Below are positions 55,938-63,424 of a stretch of DNA of 64,000 nucleotides, in pieces. Within the stretch, counting starts at the first letter, position 1. Each line of letters begins with the position of its first letter. This DNA is from VXNF01 sp965116465 (GTDB lineage: Bacteria > Actinomycetota > Acidimicrobiia > Acidimicrobiales > CATQHL01). The DNA lies in the NCBI GenBank assembly GCA_965116465.1, contig OZ220687.1, positions 1,736,001 through 1,800,000 on the forward strand, written 5' to 3'. A program made the translations under genes and the position numbers. The notes beneath the pieces are model-generated. The model was given only the letters and a program-made list of their open reading frames with translations, did not search any database and was not told the DNA's origin.

Positions 55938-55991
55938 CCCGCGCGAAGAATACCGGCTCTCGGGGGATCGTCGGACGTCGCTAGCAATGCT

Positions 55992-57029
55992 GTGTCGCCG
56001 GATATGGTGATCGCCATGCTCGCCGATTCCCTGCGCGCCGCGTATCGGGACCGGGATGTTCCGGCAGTTGTGGAGGGCATCGAGAGTTGGATCGAGCGTT
56101 CCAGCGCCGGCCACGCGGATTCCCCAACGTACGATCACACCGCAACAGTCAATGATTATTACGACCTGTGCAACAGATTCATGTTGTTTGGCTGGAGTGA
56201 GTCCCTGCAGTTTGCGCCCTTGGCGCACGACGAGACGTTGGCGCAGGCCATTGCTCGCCACCAGCGGCTGATGATCGCCAAGCTGAGGCTTCAGGAGGGG
56301 ATGCAGGTTGTCGACGTCGGGTGCGGATTCGGCGCGCTGATGCGTCGTCTGGCACGGGAGGCCGATGTCAGGGTGGTTGGAATCAACAACAACGAGCACC
56401 AACTCGAGCAGGTGAGACTCCGCAACCGCGAAGCCGGCCTGGATGGGAAGATCGACTGCCTCAGATGCAACATCATGGACATGAGCAGCATTGAGGATGC
56501 TTCATTCGACAGGGGTTATGCCATCGAGTCGACGTGCTATGCCCCCGACCGGGTGAAGGCATTCGCAGAGATCTTTCGCCTCCTGAAGCCCGGAGCGTTG
56601 TTCTGGGGTCAGGAGATGTGCCTGACCGACGACTTCGATCCGACCTCCGGGGAACACCAATCCATCAAGCAGGACCTCATGCGATACATCGTGTTGAAGG
56701 AGATCCCCGCCTTCGCGGAGGTCAATCGGGCGCTCGAGGCGGCCGGATTCGAGATTCTCGAGGCCGCTGACAGGAACGTCGGCGAGGTCCCCTGGTACGC
56801 GCCCATGGAAGGCCGCTACGGGGGTTGGCGCCGCGCGCTCGTCCGCGTCCCGATGGGCCGCAGGGTTGTCATGGAGGCGATCAGGCTGGCGGAGATCCTG
56901 CGGATCTTCCCGCGCGGTTCGGCCAAGGTCGTCGGCCTCATGAATCGATCGGCTGAGGCCTATGTCAGCGGGGGGAAGGCAGGGATCTTCACGCCCTTGT
57001 ACTGCTTCCTGGCCCGGAAGCCGGCCTAG
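55992..57029 (+). CDS. Sterol C-24 methyltransferase-like protein
   Basis: The 345-residue protein follows the eukaryotic Erg6/SMT plan over its full length. It has the YYDLCNRFMLFGWSESLQF region (motif I-like), DVGCGFGALM (SAM motif, 108-117) and INNNEHQLEQ. YAIESTCYAP (176-185) is a hallmark of sterol methyltransferases. The C-terminal sterol domain is present, with EVPWYAPMEG (265-274) and SGGKAGIFTPLYCFLARKP. Gene start could be GTG 55992, ATG 56004 or ATG 56016. It lies divergently beside a Rieske oxygenase and near a P450 and lipid transporter. It probably methylates a sterol-like side chain, but a tocopherol-type or other methyltransferase role cannot be fully excluded. Confidence 0.9.
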   Translation: MSPDMVIAMLADSLRAAYRDRDVPAVVEGIESWIERSSAGHADSPTYDHTATVNDYYDLCNRFMLFGWSESLQFAPLAHDETLAQAIARHQRLMIAKLRLQEGMQVVDVGCGFGALMRRLAREADVRVVGINNNEHQLEQVRLRNREAGLDGKIDCLRCNIMDMSSIEDASFDRGYAIESTCYAPDRVKAFAEIFRLLKPGALFWGQEMCLTDDFDPTSGEHQSIKQDLMRYIVLKEIPAFAEVNRALEAAGFEILEAADRNVGEVPWYAPMEGRYGGWRRALVRVPMGRRVVMEAIRLAEILRIFPRGSAKVVGLMNRSAEAYVSGGKAGIFTPLYCFLARKPA

Positions 57030-57059
57030 GTTCCCGAGCGGACGACGTCACTTCCGTCG

Positions 57060-57080
57060 GTGCCGGTCCGCCACCGGCAC
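57060..57080 (+). terminator. Possible hairpin after the sterol-methyltransferase-like gene
   Basis: GTGCCGGT at 57060 pairs with ACCGGCAC at 57073 over a five-base loop, 30 bases after the stop. No T-run follows, so it may be a weak or Rho-assisted end. Confidence 0.35.
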
Positions 57081-57162
57081 AAGCATGCCAAACGCCGTTG
57101 GTGGTGGTGGACGACGCGTCCCGTGCGCCCTCGCCCTGGCCCGCAGCCCCTAACGTGGCGTT

Positions 57163-58860
57163 GTGTTCGTGCGGCGCGTCTGCATCGTGCTGGCGGGGTT
57201 CGTATTCCTGGCCGCGGCCTGTTCGGGAGCCGATGAGCAGCCGGCCGACCGCGCCGCGCCGCCGGCCGAGTTGGGCTCCGCGGTCGCCGAGCCGGGGGAC
57301 GGTGGCAGTGACGTGCCGCCGCCCGCTCCTGATCCGTCGCCCGCCGCCGGCTCGGACTCGGAGGGCGCGCCCGTCCCGGATGCGGCGCCTGACCCGAGCG
57401 GGCCCGATCCGGATGCCCTGCCGGCGCCGCCGGCCGGTGTCGCCGAGGACGTCGTCGAGTTGGAGCCGGCCAACGGCGCCGGATCGGTCACTGAAGTGCA
57501 GGAGACCGCTGACGGCCCCTCGGAGCCGGATGGAGCCGGCCTGCACCCGATCGAGCGGGCCACCCTGCGGAACTTCCGTGGCTACGAGTTCCCGGCGGCA
57601 CCTGACGTGCCGTCGGGTCCGCTCGGGCAGACCGCCGTCGACGACCTTGAGATCATCTGGTCCGGACTCACGAGCGAGGTCGACATCGGCGCGATCGCGC
57701 GACTCGGGCAGTCCACGGACGCCAGGTTGGGCTGGATACTCTCCGACCTGCTCCGGTTCTTCTACTACGGCCCGGTCCACGAAGAGGCGGTCGCCGCCTT
57801 CGAGAGCGTGACGGGGGTGAGCCTGGCGGACGATCCGGTGGCCGCCCGCAGCCCATGGCAGTCCGTCACCGACCACCTGTTCGCCTGGGATCTGCCCGCC
57901 TTCGACGGCTACGTCGACTACAAGGAGCGGCTGTTCACGCTGGTGGAGCCGGGTTGGCAGCCGTTCTTCGACGATCGCGACTCCAACATCGACTGGCGAT
58001 TCGTGAGTTGGGGAGGTGTGCGGATCGACGACCGCCCGCTCGGCGACCCGGAGCGTTGTATCCGGGGCTGCATCCCGGCTCGCGACGACCCCCCGGTGAC
58101 CGACGCCGCCGGCGGCTCGTGGTATCCCGACGACCGCATCGTGTTCGCAGTCGTGATCGGCGGCGAGGCCCGGGCTTACCCGAAGAACTTCATGGAAATC
58201 CACGAGATGGTCAACGACACGCTCGGGGGACGCAGGATCGGCTTCCCCTACTGCACGCTGTGCGGCTCCGCCCAGGCCTACTTCACCGACGACGTTCCAG
58301 CCGGCGTCGAGACACCCGTGCTCAGGACCTCAGGGCTGCTCTCGCGGTCCAACAAGGTGATGTACGACCTCGTCACCAAGTCGGTGTTCGACACCTTCAC
58401 CGGCGAGGCGGTCTCCGGCCCGCTGCGCGAGCAGGGGGTCGTGCTGAACCAGGCGACCGTCGTCACCACCACCTGGGGCGAGTGGAAGGCGGCCCACCCC
58501 GACACGACGATCGTCGCCCGGGACGGGGGGATCGGCCACCACTACCCGCTCGACCCGCTGCGCGGCCGTGACGACGACGGCCCCATCTTCCCCGTCGGCG
58601 ACGTCGACGGACGCCTCGGCGTCCACGACCAGGTCTTCGGCGTGGTCCTCGAGGACGGGACGCCCGTCGCGTTTCCCGTGGAAGCCGCCGCCGCCGTCCT
58701 CGAAGCCGGCGGGGCCGTGGAACTCGGCGGTGTCACGCTTCGCCTCGACGGCGGGGGTGTGCGCGCCGTCGACGCGGCCGGCAACGAGATCGAGGGCCAC
58801 CAGGCGTTCTGGTTCGCCTGGAGCCAGTTCATGCCCGACACGCTCCTCTGGGAGTCCTGA
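57163..58860 (+). CDS. DUF3179 lipoprotein
   Basis: The 565-residue protein starts at GTG 57163 with a signal peptide and lipobox (LAAACSG), so it is likely a lipid-anchored outer-face protein. A Pro/Ala/Glu/Asp-rich linker of about 120 residues follows, then a large DUF3179 domain. That domain carries the YCTLCGSA stretch (two cysteines near a conserved tyrosine), KNFMEIHEMVND and GHHYPLDPLRG. The biochemical function is not known. The gene follows the sterol-methyltransferase-like gene on the same strand, but a functional link is only positional. Confidence 0.85.
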   Translation: MFVRRVCIVLAGFVFLAAACSGADEQPADRAAPPAELGSAVAEPGDGGSDVPPPAPDPSPAAGSDSEGAPVPDAAPDPSGPDPDALPAPPAGVAEDVVELEPANGAGSVTEVQETADGPSEPDGAGLHPIERATLRNFRGYEFPAAPDVPSGPLGQTAVDDLEIIWSGLTSEVDIGAIARLGQSTDARLGWILSDLLRFFYYGPVHEEAVAAFESVTGVSLADDPVAARSPWQSVTDHLFAWDLPAFDGYVDYKERLFTLVEPGWQPFFDDRDSNIDWRFVSWGGVRIDDRPLGDPERCIRGCIPARDDPPVTDAAGGSWYPDDRIVFAVVIGGEARAYPKNFMEIHEMVNDTLGGRRIGFPYCTLCGSAQAYFTDDVPAGVETPVLRTSGLLSRSNKVMYDLVTKSVFDTFTGEAVSGPLREQGVVLNQATVVTTTWGEWKAAHPDTTIVARDGGIGHHYPLDPLRGRDDDGPIFPVGDVDGRLGVHDQVFGVVLEDGTPVAFPVEAAAAVLEAGGAVELGGVTLRLDGGGVRAVDAAGNEIEGHQAFWFAWSQFMPDTLLWES

Positions 58861-58927
58861 GCCCGACCCGCCGCGCTCTGAGCCCACGCCCGGCATCCTC
58901 AGTCGCGTTCATAGAGATCTAGGAATC

Positions 58928-58942
58928 ATGCGATAATCGCAT
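58928..58942. promoter_or_regulatory. Palindromic operator at the Xre-ImmA/PIN promoter
   Basis: ATGCGATAATCGCAT is a perfect 6-3-6 inverted repeat 50 bases before the start of the Xre-ImmA gene. The GATAAT word inside it is a good -10 element, so a repressor bound here would block transcription. It is the natural site for autoregulation by the Xre domain. Confidence 0.65.
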
Positions 58943-58992
58943 CTTACTTGCTCTATGCTTGCAACATGACTGGGGCACACCGAGGAGCGACT

Positions 58993-60147
58993 ATGACGGA
59001 GGGGACAGTTGGCGCGCGGATTTGCGCAGCTCGAAAGGCGGCGGGTCTGTCGCAGCGGGAGTTGGCGGCGAGGGTCACGGCGGCTGACAGGGTGGATGCG
59101 TTGAGCCCGAGCGCTCTCAGCCGGATCGAATCCGGCCACCGACGGGTGGCCAGCCACGAACTGGCGGAACTCGCCGACCTGCTCGGCGTGGCCGTCGACG
59201 ACCTGCTCGGGACGAGGAAGCGGTCAGCAGCCCTTGTACTGGCAGCTCGCGTCACGCAAGTGTCGCCCGCGGACTACCGGACGGTTGCAGAACGTGCACG
59301 TCAGGTCCTGGAGGCGGACGATCTGCTGAGCCGGATCGTGCCGGCTGGGGCACCGCTCTCGATGTCCTCTGTACCGCATGGCGACGTGTCGGTCACCAAG
59401 GACGGCGGGAGGGAGCTGGCGAAACGGGCACGAGAGGCCCTGGGTCTGGGCGATGGTCCGATAGGAGATCTCACCGCGATCATCGAGGAGCACATCGGCG
59501 CGCACGTCCTGGTCGAGCCGCTCCCGCCCGGCGTTCACGGGTTCTGCGCGGTGTGCCCGTCGGCGGATGGATTGCCGGCGGCAGCGGTGATAATCGTCAA
59601 CGGGGACGACGTGTCGGGACGCCAACGGTTCACCCTCGCGCACGAGTTGTGTCACCTCCTTGCCGACGACCCGGTCGATGTGGAGGTGCTGTCCAGCCAG
59701 ACCGAAAAGAGCCCGGCAGAGCATCGCGCTGATGCATTCGCCGTCGCGTTCCTCGCGCCGGAAGAAGGCGTCCGGCGGGCCGTGGGGAGCCAGCCGTTCG
59801 ACGAAGCTCTGATCCGACGGATGAGCCGTCTCTTCGGAATGAGCCATCAGGCGATGACCCGACGACTGGAGGAGGTGGGGTCGGTCCGCTTCCTCAGCAA
59901 AGACCACGCCCTCGACGTTGCCCTCCGCGCCTCGCTGCTCGCAGAGAACGGTGAGGAGACGACGAAACGCCGGCCGCCGGTGCGGCTCCTGGAGCGGTCG
60001 CTGCGCGCCTATGACGAGGGTCGGATCGGAATCGGTCTCGTCGCCGACATCCTCGGTGACGAAGACACCGTCGTCCTCGCCGAGCGCCTGCAGTCCGACG
60101 GGCACGGTCCCCCTGAACCTGCTCCTGATGCATGGGCGCTTGCATGA
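58993..60147 (+). CDS. Xre-type DNA-binding protein with ImmA/IrrE metallopeptidase domain (antitoxin-like)
   Basis: The 384-residue protein has an N-terminal Xre helix-turn-helix (LSQRELAARVTAADRVDALSPSALSRIESGH). A COG2856 ImmA/IrrE domain follows with AHELCHLLADD, giving the zinc site HExxH (His217, Glu218, His221). Such proteins regulate by DNA binding and cleave partner proteins, and some act as antitoxins. ATG 58993 has GAGGAGCG upstream; an ATG at 58966 is less supported. Its stop overlaps the PIN gene start as ATGA, as in toxin-antitoxin pairs. A palindromic operator sits in front. Confidence 0.88.
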   Translation: MTEGTVGARICAARKAAGLSQRELAARVTAADRVDALSPSALSRIESGHRRVASHELAELADLLGVAVDDLLGTRKRSAALVLAARVTQVSPADYRTVAERARQVLEADDLLSRIVPAGAPLSMSSVPHGDVSVTKDGGRELAKRAREALGLGDGPIGDLTAIIEEHIGAHVLVEPLPPGVHGFCAVCPSADGLPAAAVIIVNGDDVSGRQRFTLAHELCHLLADDPVDVEVLSSQTEKSPAEHRADAFAVAFLAPEEGVRRAVGSQPFDEALIRRMSRLFGMSHQAMTRRLEEVGSVRFLSKDHALDVALRASLLAENGEETTKRRPPVRLLERSLRAYDEGRIGIGLVADILGDEDTVVLAERLQSDGHGPPEPAPDAWALA

Positions 60148-60740
60148 CCGAGCGCCGGTTCGTGTTCGATACGGGCCCGCTGCTCTGCTTCGGCGGGTTC
60201 CCCGCCGGGGCCCAGCTGTTGGCCGGCAGATATCACGGACGGGCGTTGACGACCAGCGACGTCGACCGGGAATTGCGGGGCCTGCGCCAGAGCCCGAAGC
60301 CGCTCGTCGCCGACGCGGCAGGTCGCTGCGTTCAGAAGTTCGGTTGGATCGAGCGGCGTGCGTTCGACAACCCCGATGACGTCGAGGCGCTGCGCGACCT
60401 ACGTGATCGGCTGGGGACGTTCCAGCGAGCGGAGAGAGATGTCCCCGAGTCCAGCCGAGTCGACTTCGGCGAGTGCTCCGTGCTTCTGCTCGCTGAACGC
60501 CTGACAGCAGAGGGATCCGATGTGGTCGCGGTCATCAACGAAGACCCGGGCCGGCGATTGGCGCGGTCGTTGGACATCCCATCGGTGTGCTTCGCCGAGG
60601 TCTTGAAGGCGATGTGCATCGACGGCGCGCTCACGACGGCTGCGGCCTTCAACGGTTGTCAGAAGCTCAAGCGAGGGTTCGTGGATATCGGCGACATCGT
60701 TGAGTCACCGCAGTACTTCGAGGAGGCTCCGGCCGCCTGA
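60144..60740 (+). CDS. PIN-domain-like toxin or RNase
   Basis: The 198-residue protein starts with RRFVFDTGPLLCF. This and the later acidic residues (VDRELRG, DFGECSVLL, NEDPGRRLARSL) give the four-Asp/Glu metal site typical of PIN RNases. It overlaps the Xre-ImmA gene and is probably its toxin partner or effector. The exact PIN subfamily is not recognised and RNase activity is inferred. The block looks like an acquired defence or regulatory unit. Confidence 0.78.
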   Translation: MTERRFVFDTGPLLCFGGFPAGAQLLAGRYHGRALTTSDVDRELRGLRQSPKPLVADAAGRCVQKFGWIERRAFDNPDDVEALRDLRDRLGTFQRAERDVPESSRVDFGECSVLLLAERLTAEGSDVVAVINEDPGRRLARSLDIPSVCFAEVLKAMCIDGALTTAAAFNGCQKLKRGFVDIGDIVESPQYFEEAPAA

Positions 60741-60761
60741 GCGCTGCCGGAGTCCGCTGAG

Positions 60762-61829
60762 TCAGGCAGCGAGGGGGCGGCCGAAGGGGAGTTGCTCGAG
60801 CCAGGTGGACAGGAAGCTCTCGGCGTGGTGGCAGGCGCCGAGGAAGGCGCCCTCGGGGTGGCCGGCGGTCTCCCGCACCAGGCTCGTGATGGCCTCGGTG
60901 GCGGCGGCCTCTACCGCCTCGGCGGTGACGGCGTCGCCCTCGAGGCCGGCCAACTCGCCGGGCCAGGCGGCGAACAGCGGTCCGGCCAGGCAGACGAAGT
61001 CGGCCAGCATCAACGCGCCGCCCGCCTGCAGGATCACGAGCGCCCGCGTGGTGAACGGGATGGGATGCAGGCAGGCGACCGCCGAGACCTCCAGGCCATC
61101 GGCGACCTGGTGGTTGAGGACGCCCATCTTGGAACCCACCAGCAGGACATCGTCGGCCGCCGCCCACACGTCGCCGGGCTCGGAGCAGGCGCCGTCCAGA
61201 TGCTCCACGAAGCCGGCCCCATGGGCCGCCCACGCCTCACCGATGGCGGCGGCATCGAGCCCTGCGCCGTCCGGGGCCGCGCAGAAGCCCTTCTCGGTGG
61301 CGACTCCCGCAAGCACCGCCCCTTGTTCGGTCGCGGCCGTGGCGGCGGCCACGCCGGCGGGACCGCAGCCCTCGACCACGATCCGGCGACCCTCCAGCCC
61401 GTCCAGCGCCGCCGCGGCGGCGGCCACCGCACCGCTGCCGGTCAGGCGCTCGGCGAGGCTGATCCCCCCTTCGGTGCTGAGGCGGATCGCATGGCGCGGG
61501 TCATGTGCCTGAAGCGGCTCCAGGTCGGCCGCGCTGAGGCCTTTGCCGGTGTCGGGCAGGAACTCGCCGGTACTCACCCAGGGCTCACACTCGGCCACGA
61601 ACGCCGCGACCGCGTCACTGTGCCCGTCGGGCCGGGCGTTGATGCCCCCCGATGCGCCGGAGCGCTGCATGCCGACGGTGGCGAAGCCGTAGGTGGCCGA
61701 GCGGGCCAGCTCCCGAGCGCCACTCGGCAGTATCTTCGGTGCCAGCCGTACGAGGCCCGAGGATCCGGGAGCATCGTCGAGGTCGACGATGACGAATCCG
61801 TCGGTGCTCGAGAGCTTTCGTGTTCCCAT
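60762..61829 (-). CDS. Degenerate Glu/Leu/Phe/Val-dehydrogenase-like protein
   Basis: The 355-residue protein matches the fold of amino-acid dehydrogenases. An N-terminal domain carries LARSATYGFATVGMQRSGASGGI, and a C-terminal NAD-binding domain has VVEGCGPAGVAAATAATEQGAVLAGVAT. The usual substrate lysine (TYK) is glycine (TYG) and the catalytic lysine of GG-K-GG is Ser60. It is therefore unlikely to deaminate amino acids in the normal way. It may act on another substrate or be a regulator. The gene is convergent with the PIN gene and 16 bases downstream of xseB on the same strand. Confidence 0.7.
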   Translation of the reverse strand: MGTRKLSSTDGFVIVDLDDAPGSSGLVRLAPKILPSGARELARSATYGFATVGMQRSGASGGINARPDGHSDAVAAFVAECEPWVSTGEFLPDTGKGLSAADLEPLQAHDPRHAIRLSTEGGISLAERLTGSGAVAAAAAALDGLEGRRIVVEGCGPAGVAAATAATEQGAVLAGVATEKGFCAAPDGAGLDAAAIGEAWAAHGAGFVEHLDGACSEPGDVWAAADDVLLVGSKMGVLNHQVADGLEVSAVACLHPIPFTTRALVILQAGGALMLADFVCLAGPLFAAWPGELAGLEGDAVTAEAVEAAATEAITSLVRETAGHPEGAFLGACHHAESFLSTWLEQLPFGRPLAA

Positions 61830-61845
61830 CTGCCGGCCCAGGTGC

Positions 61846-62109
61846 CTAGCCGTCGCCGGAGGCCTCACCGGGAGCATCGTCGTCGGCAGTGAGATCCTCC
61901 AGACCGGCCACGATCTCGGTCACCTGCGTCTCCGCTGCCACGAGGCGCTCGCGGCAGAAGCGGAGCAACTCGGCGGCCCGGTCCACGTGGGCGGCGAGGG
62001 CGTCAACGTCCACGTCGGGGGCCTCGAGGGCGTCGAGGATCTTCTGCAGTTCGGCCAGGGCGGCGGCGTAGCCGTCGGCGGAGGCCTGGTCCGGCGTGCT
62101 CTCAGTCAT
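61846..62109 (-). CDS. xseB: Exodeoxyribonuclease VII small subunit
   Basis: The 87-residue protein has the XseB helix pair GYAAALAELQKILDALEAPDVDVDALAAHVDRAAELLRFCRERLVAAETQV. It pairs with XseA to trim single-stranded DNA. The start overlaps the xseA stop by eight bases, so the pair is coupled. Confidence 0.92.
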   Translation of the reverse strand: MTESTPDQASADGYAAALAELQKILDALEAPDVDVDALAAHVDRAAELLRFCRERLVAAETQVTEIVAGLEDLTADDDAPGEASGDG

Positions 62110-63424
62110 GGTCGCTCCCGGTCGTCTCGGAGGGCGTGACCGCCTCGGCGGTGCTGGTGACCGTCCCGTCACTCATCCGGGTTCGCAGGGTAGCGCCGGG
62201 CATGATGCCGGTGACCGACCGCAGCAGCCGCCCGGAGCCGTCGGTCGTGATGCTCCAGCCCCGCTCCAGCGCCCGCTGCGGGTCGTAGGCGCGTGCCTGC
62301 ACCTCGAGCCCGGCGAGTTGAAGGCGGGCGCGCTCTGCGCAGTGGCGCGCCGCTCGGTCGATGGCCAATGCGAGTCGCCGCACGTCGTTGCGAGCGCTCC
62401 GGCACGAGGTCACCACGGCGGCGCCGGTCCGCCGGCCGGCGGCATCGAGCAGGCGCCGGTCAGCCGCCAGTCGGGCGGTGGCGGCACCCTCGATGCCTCG
62501 CCAGAGGTCGAGCGTGGCTCGATCGAATCGCCCAGCACGCTCGACGAGTGCAGCCGCGCAGGCGGTGGGGGTGTTGCAGGCGGTGTGTGCCACGACGTCC
62601 GCCACGGATTTGTCGATCTCGTGGCCGATGCCGGTCAGCACCGGCACCGCACGCGCTGTCACCGCATGCGCCACCGCGCCGCTGTCGAACGGCGCCAGTT
62701 CGGTGCGGGCTCCTCCGCCCCGCACCAGGGCGATCACCTCCGCGCCGTGCTGCTCGGCCAGTGCCAGCGCCGCGGCGATCCTCTGCTCGCTGCCGAAGCC
62801 CTGCACGGGGGTGTCGACGACGAGTATCTCCCAGCCGATCCCGCTGGCTGCCAGAACGTCCCGGAAGTCGGCCTCGGCAGCGCTGCCCGCGCTGGTCACC
62901 AGGCCCACCCGCAGCGGCAGGGTCGGTAGCGGGAGAGCCCTGTTGCGTTCCAGCAGGCCGGCGGCCTTCAGTTCGACCAGCAGCCGGTCCCGCTCGTCGG
63001 CCAGCCTGCTGAGCGTGTAGGCGGGATCGATGGCCTTCATCTGGAGCTGCAACTGGCCGCGGGCCCCATAGATCGAGACCTGGCCACGGATCCGCACCTC
63101 CACGCCGTCAACCATCTGCCCCGCGGCCCCCGGGCCGAGAATCCGGTTCACGATCTTCCGGTACCAGTCGAACAGCACGACGGGCAATACGGCCTCGGGG
63201 GATTTCTCGGCCGGTGCCGGCGTCACCAGGTCGAAGTAGACGTGGCCCTTGCGGGATCGGCGGTTGAGGTTGCGGATCTGGCCCCTGATCCAGACCTCGT
63301 CGGGGAAGGCATCCTCGACGATGTCTCTCAACTGTCCGACAAGTTCGGCCACCTCGTAGGTGATCGCGTCGCCGTCGCGCGCCTCCGGAGCGTCGCCGGC
63401 CAGGCCGTCGGGCTCCGGGCTCAC
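62102..63424 (-). CDS. xseA: Exodeoxyribonuclease VII large subunit
   Basis: The 440-residue protein has an N-terminal OB fold (VWIRGQIRNLNRRSRKGHVYFDLVTP). The catalytic domain has VGLVTSAGSAAEADFRDVL, VALVRGGGART-like stretch (VIALVRGGGARTELAPFD) and LTGIGHEIDKSVADVVAHTACNTPTACA. A coiled C-terminal region holds YDPQRALERGWSITTD. Its start overlaps the ABC transporter stop by four bases, so the whole set may be co-transcribed. Confidence 0.95.
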   Translation of the reverse strand: MSPEPDGLAGDAPEARDGDAITYEVAELVGQLRDIVEDAFPDEVWIRGQIRNLNRRSRKGHVYFDLVTPAPAEKSPEAVLPVVLFDWYRKIVNRILGPGAAGQMVDGVEVRIRGQVSIYGARGQLQLQMKAIDPAYTLSRLADERDRLLVELKAAGLLERNRALPLPTLPLRVGLVTSAGSAAEADFRDVLAASGIGWEILVVDTPVQGFGSEQRIAAALALAEQHGAEVIALVRGGGARTELAPFDSGAVAHAVTARAVPVLTGIGHEIDKSVADVVAHTACNTPTACAAALVERAGRFDRATLDLWRGIEGAATARLAADRRLLDAAGRRTGAAVVTSCRSARNDVRRLALAIDRAARHCAERARLQLAGLEVQARAYDPQRALERGWSITTDGSGRLLRSVTGIMPGATLRTRMSDGTVTSTAEAVTPSETTGSDHD

